From contig PLSM01000139.1 of NCBI GenBank assembly GCA_003165075.1, forward strand, positions 24,006-88,005: a stretch of DNA of 64,000 nucleotides, written 5' to 3'. The translations under genes were made by a program, and so were the position numbers. Under the pieces are notes generated by a model that did no database searches, had not been told where the DNA came from, and was given only the letters and a program-made list of their open reading frames with translations. This document shows positions 45,175 through 53,891 of this stretch, in pieces (within the stretch, counting starts at the first letter, position 1; every line of letters starts with the position of its first letter). This DNA is from Acidobacteriaceae bacterium. GTDB taxonomy: Bacteria > Acidobacteriota > Terriglobia > Terriglobales > Acidobacteriaceae.

Positions 45175-46188
45175 GTGACTAAGACAAAGCAATCAAAGGA
45201 ACTTGGCCAAAGAATTCGAGATGTACGGAAGTCTCAGAACCTTGACGAACCGCCCACGCAAGAGGCGTTCGCGAAGAAACTGGGCGCCGCCAGATCTCAA
45301 GTGTCGGCCTGGGAAGCCGGGAGGCAGCGGCCTTCAAAAGAGAAGCTCATCGCACTCGGCAATCTAGCAACCTACCCGCATAACCTCCGGTTCTGGGAAG
45401 AGGCGGGTGTCGCTCCCGCAGCTTTTGAGGCGGCGATTAGGAGAACCTTGCAACAGAGACGCAGCGAGCCCGCACTGGCCGAAGCGACGCCGATAGCCCG
45501 CCTGGACGCATCCGCATTGCTGCGGCGTCTAAATCCCAAGGAAGAAATCGTTGAGGCCGACCCAGTCGATACAGTTCCATTTCCATCACTTTTTGTTCCA
45601 GATCGCGCTTCGACCGTTTGCGTAGAGGTCACGAAACGGACCAAAGGTCCGTTGCTTTTCGGAGGCGATCTCGCCCTCGTCCAACTCTCGGAGCTGCCAT
45701 TGATAAAGCTGCGAAATCGTCTGGTCGCAGTTCTATTTCACCAGCAGCATAACCTCCTATTGCCAAGCTCAACGGCAGCGCACTCCCACGGCGGCGGGGC
45801 GCCCGTGGATATGGCGGAGTCGGAACGCCAGCGGGACATCCTCGAACTTGGCGAAGCGAGCGAGCGTTCAACGAATGAGTATCTGAAGCAAGCTACGGGG
45901 CCCGGCGTTCTGTTTGGGATGCTTCGGCTCGGTTCAGATGGAGACTGGGGGGGGAAAGATGAGAATCTCGGCCTCTTTCACCCTTGGCGTTATTTTTTGG
46001 ATTGCGGCGATCATTGGGAGCCTCTGACGGATTGGAGCCTTGATGAATTTGCTTCCGCGATGAACCCGCCGATCAAATCCGGACTCCGGATTATCGGGGC
46101 CGTAGTTGGCTGGATCAGCGCGAACGCCGATAGCTCTTCAGGTCTGGCGTTCGGCCTCGATGATCCGCCCGCGACGGCTGGCGGCTGA
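45175..46188 (+). CDS. XRE-family repressor of the element
   Basis: A 337-residue regulator starting at a GTG with GAGG upstream. Residues about 10-65 are an XRE helix-turn-helix (ELGQRIRDVRKSQNLDEPPT, EAFAKKLGAARSQVSAWEAG). The rest includes a beta-rich region (GPLLFGGDLALVQLSELPLI) like the S24/LexA-fold domain of phage repressors, though the Ser-Lys dyad cannot be placed with confidence. It faces away from the early operon, as expected for a lysogeny repressor. Confidence 0.75.
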   Translation: MTKTKQSKELGQRIRDVRKSQNLDEPPTQEAFAKKLGAARSQVSAWEAGRQRPSKEKLIALGNLATYPHNLRFWEEAGVAPAAFEAAIRRTLQQRRSEPALAEATPIARLDASALLRRLNPKEEIVEADPVDTVPFPSLFVPDRASTVCVEVTKRTKGPLLFGGDLALVQLSELPLIKLRNRLVAVLFHQQHNLLLPSSTAAHSHGGGAPVDMAESERQRDILELGEASERSTNEYLKQATGPGVLFGMLRLGSDGDWGGKDENLGLFHPWRYFLDCGDHWEPLTDWSLDEFASAMNPPIKSGLRIIGAVVGWISANADSSSGLAFGLDDPPATAGG

Positions 46189-46327
46189 AAAGTTTGACCT
46201 TTGCTTTCTGGTGCGCGCCGGGGAGCAAGGAACGCTTCGGGGTGCGGCCGAGTCCTCCTCGCGCCCCCGAAGCGGATTTTGAAAGGCCGGCATTGAATCG
46301 AGCTGGCACAGGAGAGAGGGAACCGCT

Positions 46328-47020
46328 ATGACCGCAGTGATGACGGAAGCGCCTAAGACTGGCGAAGCCACCTTGGAGAATCTTCGCGCCCGCGCGGGCG
46401 AGCTGGAGGCAAAAGTTGAGAACCTCAGAACCTCCCTGGCAGATTCGCGCCGGCGTCTGGAAAGCCTGACCGCAGAGCGCGGAAGCCTCGTCTTGCCGGC
46501 ACGATCGGGAAAGGATGCCAGCGCGCAAAAGCGCCTCTATGCGATCGATGAGCAGCTAGCCGTTCTCAGGCGCGACGTTGCCGACGATGGGGAGGCACTC
46601 TCCGAGTTGAGCATTCACCTTGGCTCTGCTCAAAATGAACTGGAACGCGCCGAGTGGGAGCGCGACCGCGATGCCGTTCGAAAGCTCCTGACTGCGCGCA
46701 TCGAAGGGAAAACTGCCGCGAAGTTGGAGAAAGTTGCCAACGAATTTGCCGAAGCGCTGAAAGCGGCGGCTAAGGAGGACGAGAGCATCGCCGCGGCCCT
46801 GGTCACTTTCGAGGCCACTCTGCACGGGGAGGCCGGCGACGTTAGGCGCAGGACGCGCCATCGTGCCCAGATTCTATCTGTGAAATTCGTCAATCTCTTG
46901 TGCATCGATACTACCCAGGCGCGGCCTTCGCAATTGCATGGGCGGGACATTCGAGAGGAAGATCCGGTTCCTTTCCGGGCAGCGCTTGAGGCGTTGGATC
47001 GGCTGGAGTTGGTGTTCTGA
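46328..47020 (+). CDS. Coiled-coil element protein, unknown function
   Basis: A 230-residue protein with GGAGAGAGGG before its ATG. Residues 15-160 are almost continuous coiled coil (ENLRARAGELEAKVENLRTS; SAQNELERAEWERDRDAVRK). The C-terminal 60 residues are globular and basic. It could act as a scaffold or chaperone for the late proteins, but no family is recognised. A 47022-47041 hairpin follows the stop. Confidence 0.5.
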   Translation: MTAVMTEAPKTGEATLENLRARAGELEAKVENLRTSLADSRRRLESLTAERGSLVLPARSGKDASAQKRLYAIDEQLAVLRRDVADDGEALSELSIHLGSAQNELERAEWERDRDAVRKLLTARIEGKTAAKLEKVANEFAEALKAAAKEDESIAAALVTFEATLHGEAGDVRRRTRHRAQILSVKFVNLLCIDTTQARPSQLHGRDIREEDPVPFRAALEALDRLELVF

Positions 47021-47244
47021 GTTTCGGGCACGCGCCCGAAAGCGCCACTAGCCGGGCCGTTCACAACGGCAACTGCGCCGGCCCGGCTGGAGGCGATTTA
47101 AGGCTCTAGGACGTTTTGGGGGATGCTACCCCACCAGGTGGGCTTGTGAGGCGCGTACCAGGTGCCTCATTTGGGCCGCAATAGGGCCTGTAACTTTGGG
47201 TTTGATGAGCGTTTTTCCGGGATTTGGGCTCTGAGAGGCTTGCG
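47021..47244 (+). promoter_or_regulatory. Structured gap before the HTH gene
   Basis: It holds several inverted repeats: TTTCGGGC-ACGC-GCCCGAAA (47022-47041), GCCGGGCCG/CGGCCCGGC around 47051-47087, CCACC-A-GGTGG, and TGAGGC/GCCTCA (47147-47152 with 47164-47169). None has a U-tract, so control sites are more likely than terminators. The late promoter may be here. Confidence 0.4.
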
Positions 47245-47574
47245 ATGGAGTTCAGAGACGTTGAAGGATCAATTTCGAGCGGCGAAGCACCCGCGCCGAA
47301 AGGCGCGCTTCCGAGTAAGCCTAAATTTCGCATTTCAGACCGTCTCGTGTTGCCCTGGGACGAGAAAAAGACGATCAGCGCGGCGCGCGCAGCAGACATG
47401 CTCAATTGCGGCCGCATGACCGTCCTTCGTCTCATTGAACGTGGAGATGTTCTGGCTTATCAACTGCGGCCGGGCGTGGCCGGATCTCCATGGCGGATCA
47501 ATTACGACTCCGTGCTGAAATACCTGGCAAAGATTCACGACGAAGCCGGCCTTGAGCCACGATTCAGCGTGTGA
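47245..47574 (+). CDS. Small helix-turn-helix protein (excisionase-like)
   Basis: A 109-residue protein from the ATG at 47245 (GAGAGG upstream). The C-terminal half is a winged helix-turn-helix of the MerR/excisionase type (ISAARAADMLNCGRMTVLRL, IERGDVLAYQLRPGV, PWRINYDSVLKYL). The first 45 residues are loosely structured. In an element moved by a DDE transposase it is more likely a late-gene activator or an architectural DNA-binding protein than a partner of an integrase. Confidence 0.6.
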   Translation: MEFRDVEGSISSGEAPAPKGALPSKPKFRISDRLVLPWDEKKTISAARAADMLNCGRMTVLRLIERGDVLAYQLRPGVAGSPWRINYDSVLKYLAKIHDEAGLEPRFSV

Positions 47575-47659
47575 GCAGCCCGGCGCTATGGCAGGCGTTG
47601 AGCGATTGGATGGAAGTAAAAGCCAGGCGGCGGATTTAGGCCAGGCGAGGAAATGAAGG

Positions 47660-50600
47660 ATGGCAGTAGAAACTAGCGCGGTCCAGATCACGATCAACGT
47701 CGTCGATGGCAACTCCGGCGAGGTGGTCAACCGTGTCACGAAAAGCCTTGATTCGATGGGCGCAGCTGGTGCAACCACAGGCTCAAAGGTTGCCAAGGGC
47801 ATGGACACTGCCGGGGTGGGTGCGCTCTCGGCCGTAGAGAGAATGCGCTTGGTCACCGAGGAGGCCGGTGTCCGGTTGCCCCGCGCCCTGATCCGCCTGG
47901 CCGCCGAAAGCAAGCTGGCGTCCGCAGCGATCAACAGCATCGGTACGGGCCTTGTTGTTATCGGCGCGGTTCAGATTGGAGCGATGCTTGCCGGCCAGCT
48001 TTACGAGGGCGCAAAAAAGTTCTACGAGAAGTGGCTCGACGTGGACGGGGCTATCGAAAAGTACAACAAAGAGGCCGCCGATGCGGCGTCAAAGCGATTC
48101 GACGAGAATCGCTCTTTGGAGGATCTGAACTCAGACCTTGCTAAGGCAAATGAACAGCTCGATCATCTCAATCAGAAGCGCGCGGATTCCCCTGAATGGT
48201 GGGAAGAGATGATGGGCGGCGCTGCTCCTGGATATGCCCTCGTTGGGGCGCCTCCCTCTGCGCCCTATTTCAACATGCAGGACGCGGGCAACCTGAACAA
48301 AGCGCAAGGTCAATCCGATGACGCCCAGCTCCGCATCTTGGATGAAACGCACAAGAAGAACCTCCAACAAATCGACGATATAAAGATCGAATCCGAAGCG
48401 AAAGCCGAAGGGATACGCAGGGCAAAAATTGAGCAGGATGCAGCCGACAAAACGGCGGACGAGAAACAACAATTTCGCGTGGCAGAAGCGACAAAACTCG
48501 CCGAAATAGCCAATCGCGGCAAGTCGCCGGATGATCCTGAATATCGGATCGTGCGCCCGGATGCTGGCATAACAGACACGGAACTAGCGAAGGCCCACGC
48601 GGCCTCGGAATTCAAGGCCCATTCAATAGATATCGAAAAGCAGAAATCTCAAGAACTCGCGCGACTCCGCGAAGAGGCCCTTGAAGCGCAGTTGCATGGT
48701 TCGGCGCTCTATCACGCGCAGGAAGCCTTTGCAATCGAGGACCTGAAGCGAAGAGGCATCGGCGGTGCGGGAGTAGTGGACGCGGTCCGCGCCAAGTTCC
48801 ACGCCGAAGAGATGAAGCGGTTGGAAGAACAGACACGCGCGACCGAAAAGATTGTGCAGGCATCGGCGATGGCAGGCATGACCGGGATTGCGAAGAGCCG
48901 GCGCGAAGGCGAGGGCCGCATCGCCGATATACACGATTCAGACTTTTTAGACGTTGATGCGACCGGTCACTCCGCACTGGCCGACAAACAGCGAGCCGCG
49001 GCTAGCCGCGAAACAGATGCGCAGATCGGCGAAGAGCGGCGCTCACTCACGGATTACGTGAATCAGCTTTCCGATCAGTCCGCAGCACATCAAATCTCCG
49101 GTTTCGCGCGCATCAACGCCGAAGCCTTAAAGCAGTTCGATGAACTGAAGAGAAAGATCGAAGCAGGCTATGGCAAAGCGCCGAAGATCGGACCGGCTTC
49201 CACTGACCAGGCCGAAGGTGCACACCTTCTCCAACTCGGAACGGCGGGAATCAACCAGAATGCGGACCAGCAACGCGCGGAGCTGAGGCAGCGCGACGCC
49301 GACGAGACGGCACAGATAGAGCTTGAGGCGCGATCCAAATCCCTGAGTGCAGAGAAGCAACAAACTCTCGCGATCGAATCCGAGTACGAGCAACGCACGC
49401 ACAAATATAAAGAAGAGTTGGACGCTCAGATCGCTGGCGGAAAACTCGCCAAAGAGGATTTGCTAGCGCTCAATGACGATTACAACCGCCGCGTGATTGC
49501 CGCAGGCGAGCTGCGCGACGGGCAGATGGTGGAAGCCGCGAAAGCGGCGCGCGAAAAGATGGCTGGCGAGTTCACTAGCCTCTTCAGAAGTCTCGACCAT
49601 CCCGTGGAAGCGCTGAAGGGCCTGGGCGAGAAAGCGGCAGGCGAAGCCGCGGCGGCCATGGTGCAGCGCATGCAGACGCACTTCGGCGGCGGCACGGCGG
49701 GGGCCGGAGCGCCCGCAGGCCAGGGCTTGATGGACAGCCTCATGGGCCGCATTGCGGGGCATCCCGGCGCGCCTGGCGCGGCTGCAAGCCATGCGCACGG
49801 TGGAACTTCAGAACTCGCGTCGGTGAAGACAATCTCACTGGGCACCGCCGAGATCCACATCCAGAGCGCCAGCGTAGCTTTCGGCGGAGCGGGGGCTGCA
49901 GGATCTTCGAGCCGGACTCCAGGCGCGCTCGGCGCGGCCGGCGCGGTGCCGGGAATCGCCGGCGGATCGACGGAACTGCTCACCATGCCAGGCTCGGCAT
50001 TCAACGCGCCCAGCAGTGCCGAATCTTCTACTTCAGCGCCCAGCGGCTTTGGCGGCGGTTTCAGCGCATCGGCCGGCACGACGGGCGGCGCGGGCGCTGT
50101 GTCTGCGGCCTCGGCTCCTTCGAACTTCGCGGCAGGATCGCCCAGTGCAGCGCCTGCGCAGCGCAACGTCGCCGGCGCGGTCATGGGCGATCTGAAACAA
50201 GGTTGGAGCCTGGTCAAGCAAGGCGCGAGCATCTTCGGGGGCGGCAAGTCGGGCGGCGGCAACGCGGGCAGTGGGAATGGTGGCGGCGAGTACGCCGAAA
50301 CGCAGAACGCCAGCGTACCTGGTCAGTTCGACAAGAACGGCGACTTCGTTCCCAGCGGCAGCACCAACAACGGCAGCGGCATGCTGGGCGGCGGCGGAGT
50401 CGCCTCCAATATTGGGGACGCGGCCAACGGCGCGATGGGCCTCTACGCAGCCTACCAAGGCAATGGCGGAGTGGGCGGCGCAGCGAGCGGAGCGATGAGC
50501 GGCATGCAGCTCGGCATGGCCCTGGGCGGTCCGCTTGGCGCGGGGATCGGCGCGGCGGCGGGTGCGGTAGTTGGAGCCATCGGCTTCGGCGGCCGGGAAA

Positions 50601-51220
50601 AGGCCCGCGTCTACGACTTGAAACAAGTGCGCCCGCGCTTCGGCAACGACATCGACGGCTACCAACAGGGCACGATGAAGTATCTGGATGCCTACGCGGA
50701 TATCCAAACCCTGCAGCAGGAAGCGGCCAAGACCACCGATGAGATGGGACCCGCGGCGCGGAGCTACTACCAGGACACGATCAAGAAAGAGATCAAGGGC
50801 GCCGAGGCAAAACTCACTGGCGAAGAGCGCGCCGGGCGCAGTCAGTACACCATGACCGCGGCGCAGCAGGACTGGGGCGGCCCGGTGGACAACTTTGGAT
50901 CCTTCGGTGACGGGCCGGACCATGGCATGATCCGCGCTCAGCGCGGCGAGTACGTGGTGGAGCAGCAGGCGGCCAACACCCACGCGGGCGCGCTGAATGC
51001 GATCAACAGCGGCGCGACGCCTTCCGATATGGCCAGGTACTACGGCGGCGGAGGCGGCGACACGATGCCTGCGCAAAGCGGATTCGGCGGGGATATCCAT
51101 ATTCACGGCAGCATGGTCGATCCGCGAGGATTCGAAAAGCTGCTGGAGGGTTCAAAACACAAACTACGCTCGGTCATCAACAGCTCTTATTCCGAGAACT
51201 CCGGAGCGGCCGATGCTTAA
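47660..51220 (+). CDS. Tape-measure-like giant protein
   Basis: A 1186-residue protein, by far the longest in the element. Residues 1-60 (AVQITINVVDGNSGEVVNRV) and a hydrophobic helix (about 88-112) resemble the start of phage tail tape-measure proteins. A long helical part (130-660) follows with heptad patterns, then a 350-residue Gly/Ala/Ser-rich low-complexity region. A membrane-like glycine-rich segment (about 960-985) is next. The end carries HGMIRAQRGEYVVEQQAANT-type and IHIHGSMVDPRGFEKLL motifs, as in many tape-measure C-termini. The call rests on architecture and short motifs. No tail tube, chaperone or baseplate gene accompanies it. Confidence 0.6.
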   Translation: MAVETSAVQITINVVDGNSGEVVNRVTKSLDSMGAAGATTGSKVAKGMDTAGVGALSAVERMRLVTEEAGVRLPRALIRLAAESKLASAAINSIGTGLVVIGAVQIGAMLAGQLYEGAKKFYEKWLDVDGAIEKYNKEAADAASKRFDENRSLEDLNSDLAKANEQLDHLNQKRADSPEWWEEMMGGAAPGYALVGAPPSAPYFNMQDAGNLNKAQGQSDDAQLRILDETHKKNLQQIDDIKIESEAKAEGIRRAKIEQDAADKTADEKQQFRVAEATKLAEIANRGKSPDDPEYRIVRPDAGITDTELAKAHAASEFKAHSIDIEKQKSQELARLREEALEAQLHGSALYHAQEAFAIEDLKRRGIGGAGVVDAVRAKFHAEEMKRLEEQTRATEKIVQASAMAGMTGIAKSRREGEGRIADIHDSDFLDVDATGHSALADKQRAAASRETDAQIGEERRSLTDYVNQLSDQSAAHQISGFARINAEALKQFDELKRKIEAGYGKAPKIGPASTDQAEGAHLLQLGTAGINQNADQQRAELRQRDADETAQIELEARSKSLSAEKQQTLAIESEYEQRTHKYKEELDAQIAGGKLAKEDLLALNDDYNRRVIAAGELRDGQMVEAAKAAREKMAGEFTSLFRSLDHPVEALKGLGEKAAGEAAAAMVQRMQTHFGGGTAGAGAPAGQGLMDSLMGRIAGHPGAPGAAASHAHGGTSELASVKTISLGTAEIHIQSASVAFGGAGAAGSSSRTPGALGAAGAVPGIAGGSTELLTMPGSAFNAPSSAESSTSAPSGFGGGFSASAGTTGGAGAVSAASAPSNFAAGSPSAAPAQRNVAGAVMGDLKQGWSLVKQGASIFGGGKSGGGNAGSGNGGGEYAETQNASVPGQFDKNGDFVPSGSTNNGSGMLGGGGVASNIGDAANGAMGLYAAYQGNGGVGGAASGAMSGMQLGMALGGPLGAGIGAAAGAVVGAIGFGGREKARVYDLKQVRPRFGNDIDGYQQGTMKYLDAYADIQTLQQEAAKTTDEMGPAARSYYQDTIKKEIKGAEAKLTGEERAGRSQYTMTAAQQDWGGPVDNFGSFGDGPDHGMIRAQRGEYVVEQQAANTHAGALNAINSGATPSDMARYYGGGGGDTMPAQSGFGGDIHIHGSMVDPRGFEKLLEGSKHKLRSVINSSYSENSGAADA

Positions 51221-51237
51221 TGAAGGGAAGGACTCTG

Positions 51238-52635
51238 ATGAACAATTCTGCCCAGAGAATTTTTGATGATGCCAGCACGGACGGCCTTGATGGCCAGTGG
51301 GCGGATATCCTCCGCGCAGGCACTTATGATGGAGAGAATTACACACCAGATGATCTTGACTCGATGGTGACCGAGTATCAGAGGCGCGGAGACGGCGACA
51401 AATCTCCCGTCGCATTGGGCCTTCCGCCCTCTAAGTCGAACCCTGGCACAGATCAGCCGGTTGGCAGGATTGACGCGCTTCGCAAGGCTGGGAATTCGGT
51501 TCAGGCTAAATTTTCAGGCATTGATCCGCGCGTGGAACAGTTACATGGACGAGGCAAATTCCCTAAAAAATCCGTACTACTGAAGCGCTCTCCCGAGGGC
51601 ATTTCGCTCCAAAGGGTGGGTCTAATCAGTCCGATTTGGGAGGGGATGAATAAGCGCGATGATGCGACGCCTTCAGTAGACAAGCTGATGCAGCAGACCT
51701 TCGGCACCAAGGAGCACACATTTCAAGAGAGTCCAATGACCAATCAGTGGTTGGAGTTATTTCGCACTGGCGACTACGGCGATAAGGGAAATTTCACGAA
51801 TTCCGACCTCGATCAGATCGTGAGAAACTTCGATCCGTCATTCCACGAAGCGCCTGTTGTCATTGGTCATCCTCGACACGACGCACCCGCATACGCTTGG
51901 GTAGAGGGTTTGAAACGCGGCGGTGAGACGCTCCTTGGCAAATTCAAACAGATCGATCCGAAGTTTGAAGAGATGGTTAAGACGGGACGATTTAAGAAGC
52001 GCTCGATCTCTCTCTACCGGACTGCTAAAGGATGGATGCTCCGCCATGTGGGCTACTTAGGCGCTCAACCGCCCGAAGTGAAGGGGTTGGCGAACGCGAC
52101 CTTTGCTGAGGATCGAAGCCATTGCGTAGAGGTCATCTTTGGAGATTCCGAAACGCGGGCGGACGCGATCATCGCGGATCTTAAGGATCGCGGCTATTGG
52201 ACAAAGCAGTTCGATCGTTGCGGAGTTCCTGTGCTGTTCAGAGAGCTAGAGGGAAATCCACTGCTTGGCCAGATGGTCGTCTTCATAGAGCGATTGATGA
52301 ATGAATGCGACGCTACTTCGACATTGCTGTCTGAGCGAGCTGGATACTTCGCGCGGTCTCATGGCGTTAGCTTTGGTGAGGCTCTTTCGCAAGTGGCGAA
52401 GGGGAGCGTCTCCCAAGCGCAGCGAGAGGATGAACTTCGAACCGCGAATCAAGCCGTTAGCCATCATGCGTTGAGCGGCAAGTTGGCGAAATTGGCGTGG
52501 GATCGTGTGAAGTCTACCGGAGTGACTTTTAAGCAAGCGCTCGCCGAAGTAGCGGCCGAGTATCCGGAATTGCAGAAAGATTCCCCGGAAATGGGGTATG
52601 CCGCTTACTGGCCGACAGGTGAATCGAATTCGTAA
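51238..52635 (+). CDS. Mu I-like prohead protease/scaffold protein with internal duplication
   Basis: A 465-residue protein. The ATG at 51238 has AAGGA upstream; an ATG at 51220 overlapping the previous stop is also possible. Residues about 168-284 match the Mu-like I protein: NQWLELFRTGDYGDKGNFTN, PVVIGHPRHDAPAYAWVEGL, RSISLYRTAKGWMLRHVGYL, GAQPPEVKGL. Residues about 19-138 are a degenerate second copy (GQWADILRAGTYDGENYTPD, PVALGLP, KSVLLKRSPEGISLQRVGLI), where the GHP motif has become GLP. In Mu, I matures the prohead. Here no capsid gene is present. Confidence 0.65.
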   Translation: MNNSAQRIFDDASTDGLDGQWADILRAGTYDGENYTPDDLDSMVTEYQRRGDGDKSPVALGLPPSKSNPGTDQPVGRIDALRKAGNSVQAKFSGIDPRVEQLHGRGKFPKKSVLLKRSPEGISLQRVGLISPIWEGMNKRDDATPSVDKLMQQTFGTKEHTFQESPMTNQWLELFRTGDYGDKGNFTNSDLDQIVRNFDPSFHEAPVVIGHPRHDAPAYAWVEGLKRGGETLLGKFKQIDPKFEEMVKTGRFKKRSISLYRTAKGWMLRHVGYLGAQPPEVKGLANATFAEDRSHCVEVIFGDSETRADAIIADLKDRGYWTKQFDRCGVPVLFRELEGNPLLGQMVVFIERLMNECDATSTLLSERAGYFARSHGVSFGEALSQVAKGSVSQAQREDELRTANQAVSHHALSGKLAKLAWDRVKSTGVTFKQALAEVAAEYPELQKDSPEMGYAAYWPTGESNS

Positions 52636-52719
52636 TAACTAGCGTAGCTGTTGCGGGAAATCCAGCCTTAACCGAGCTGGATGCCTATTGCTTAAGTGGT
52701 AACGAGTGGATCGAATTTG

Positions 52720-52799
52720 AGGCGGCCAAAGTAGCCGCCTTGGCGACGCCACGATTAGGGGAATGCGACGGTCCGGACCTAATTCTGGGCGGTCGCATT
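52720..52799 (+). terminator. Hairpins at the end of the late gene set
   Basis: AGGCGGC-7-GCCGCCT (52720-52740) and AATGCGAC/GTCGCATT (52762-52769 with 52792-52799) are perfect stems after the last late gene. Only the second is followed by T-rich sequence (TTGTGTGT), so termination is likely but not certain. Confidence 0.45.
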
Positions 52800-52824
52800 T
52801 GTGTGTCTGGGGAGCACGGCCGTT

Positions 52825-52840
52825 TTTACTCGATATAATT
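52825..52840 (-). promoter_or_regulatory. Transposase-binding site R2
   Basis: On the minus strand AATTATATCGAGTAAA, reading inward from the right tip and 23 bases inside R1. Two close right-end sites match the compact right end of Mu. Confidence 0.8.
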
Positions 52841-52847
52841 CTGGGAA

Positions 52848-52862
52848 TCACTCGATGTAATT
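52848..52862 (-). promoter_or_regulatory. Transposase-binding site R1
   Basis: On the minus strand AATTACATCGAGTGA. Its core lies at the same distance from the CACA tip as L1 does from the TGTG tip. Confidence 0.82.
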
Positions 52863-52874
52863 CCGGCAGCCACA

Positions 52875-52879
52875 ATGGC
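52875..52879. repeat. Target-site duplication, right copy (ATGGC)
   Basis: Same five bases as at 39442-39446. An 11-base match GCCACAATGGC spans the left host flank and the right element end plus duplication. The extra six bases appear coincidental. Confidence 0.85.
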
Positions 52880-52914
52880 GATTCCTGTCAGTGCAGGCTT
52901 CACGGCTTCGCCCT

Positions 52915-53295
52915 TCACGCGCCGCTGCGAAACTGGATGATGCGGCGGCGATCGCGTTTGCTCGGGCGGCGTTCGGGCAGGGGCGCGAACTCCTGCATAG
53001 CCTTGCGCTCCGCGGCCACCTTCAGACGCAGCTCCCGGCTGGCCTCGCTTTCGCGATACAGCGTTTGCGCCACGGCGGCAGGGCCGCGCATTTCGCTCAA
53101 CTGCAAAACCTCAATGTGAAACTCGCCGCCCTCGTTCTTCACGCTGAGCCTGTCGCCCACGCGCACCTCACGCGCGGGCTTGGCCTCCACTTCGCCGCAG
53201 CGGATGCGGCCCAGATCGCAGGCCTTCGCCGCCAGCGCCCGCGTCTTGAAAAACCTCGCAGCCCAAAGCCACTTGTCCATGCGTACGCCGTTCAT
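52915..53295 (-). CDS. S4-domain RNA-binding protein (Hsp15-like)
   Basis: A 126-residue protein. The S4 domain (MDKWLWAARFFKTRALAAKA and LGRIRCGEVEAKPAREVRVG, about residues 6-55) is followed by a basic C-terminal tail (RPSKRDRRRIIQFR) typical of Hsp15/HslR, which binds stalled 50S subunits with a nascent chain. The start is uncertain: 53313, 53295 or 53280 all fit. The stop lies 41 bases from the end of the Mu-type element. Confidence 0.82.
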   Translation of the reverse strand: MNGVRMDKWLWAARFFKTRALAAKACDLGRIRCGEVEAKPAREVRVGDRLSVKNEGGEFHIEVLQLSEMRGPAAVAQTLYRESEASRELRLKVAAERKAMQEFAPLPERRPSKRDRRRIIQFRSGA

Positions 53296-53433
53296 GGCTC
53301 TATTTTCCCCCATCGAAACTGTCTTGTGCCCACGTCAGGAAGAGAAATCTAAATTCATCACGCAATGAGAGTTGTATTTGCTAACATGCTCTTCTGACTC
53401 CCGGGTCACATTCCCCAATAAAAGGAAGTCTCA

Positions 53434-53847
53434 GTGAGCCCTGCAAGCACACTCATCATCTTTGGCGAGCCTGTCGAGATTCTTGTTTCCGGCCAGATGA
53501 CCAGCGGTCGTTCCACCACTCTTCTCCAGACCTCGCCTCCGGGCGGTGGTCCGCCGCCCCACATGCATCGGAATGAAGACGAGACGTTTTTCGTTCTTGA
53601 GGGCGACTACGAGTTTCTCGCCAATGGCGCCTGGATCAAGGCAGCCCCCGGTCAGGCAGTGCAGGGAATGCGCGGCTCGTTCCACACCTTCCGCAACGCT
53701 GGAACTGCGCCGGGCAAGATGCTGATATTCGTAGCTCCCGCAGGGTTGGAAAAGTATTTTGAGGAGATTGCTCCGTTGTCGGTGCCCGGCGATATGGACA
53801 AAATTCTCGCCATCTCAGAGAGATTCGGAATCTCGTTCCAACCATGA
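53434..53847 (+). CDS. Cupin-domain protein
   Basis: A 137-residue single-domain cupin from a GTG start. Metal-ligand motif 1 is GPPPHMHRNEDETFFVLEG (two His and a Glu) and motif 2 is GSFHTFRNAG. Cupins of this type may be dioxygenases, isomerases or sugar-binding proteins. The reaction cannot be assigned. It is convergent with the alcohol dehydrogenase gene and shares the hairpin between them. Confidence 0.8.
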   Translation: MSPASTLIIFGEPVEILVSGQMTSGRSTTLLQTSPPGGGPPPHMHRNEDETFFVLEGDYEFLANGAWIKAAPGQAVQGMRGSFHTFRNAGTAPGKMLIFVAPAGLEKYFEEIAPLSVPGDMDKILAISERFGISFQP

Positions 53848-53864
53848 CGCGTGGGGCTCTGGGA

Positions 53865-53884
53865 GGGCGCACGAAGGTGCGCCC
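53865..53884. terminator. Hairpin between convergent cupin and dehydrogenase genes
   Basis: Perfect stem GGGCGCAC-GAAG-GTGCGCCC. T-rich sequence is weak on both sides (CTCTTAATT on the plus strand), so it may stop transcription only partly. Confidence 0.5.
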
Positions 53885-53891
53885 CGGCCTC

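Larger units (their letters stand above)
39447..52874. mobile_element. Mu-type transposable element, 13,428 bp, complete ends
   Basis: The left end begins TGTGATTCCAATATTTACG and the right end, read inward, begins TGTGGCTGCCGGAATTACA. The two are aligned so that the transposase-binding core starts at the same distance from each tip. A 5-bp duplication flanks the whole. Inside are a leftward early operon with transposase and ATPase genes, a divergent repressor and a rightward late set. No head, portal, terminase, tail-tube or baseplate gene is present. Intact ORFs and ends suggest a recent or selected insertion. See the findings on its possible nature. Confidence 0.9.

Noticed and set aside
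50033..51106. 357-residue frame opposite the tape-measure-like gene
   Set aside because: Antisense to a Gly/Ala-rich low-complexity region, which opens reverse frames by composition alone.
45175..52635. The element as a Mu prophage with one internal deletion
   Set aside because: The tape-measure-like gene precedes the I-like gene, opposite to known transposable phages, and no truncated neighbour gene marks a deletion joint. Rearrangement plus loss remains possible.
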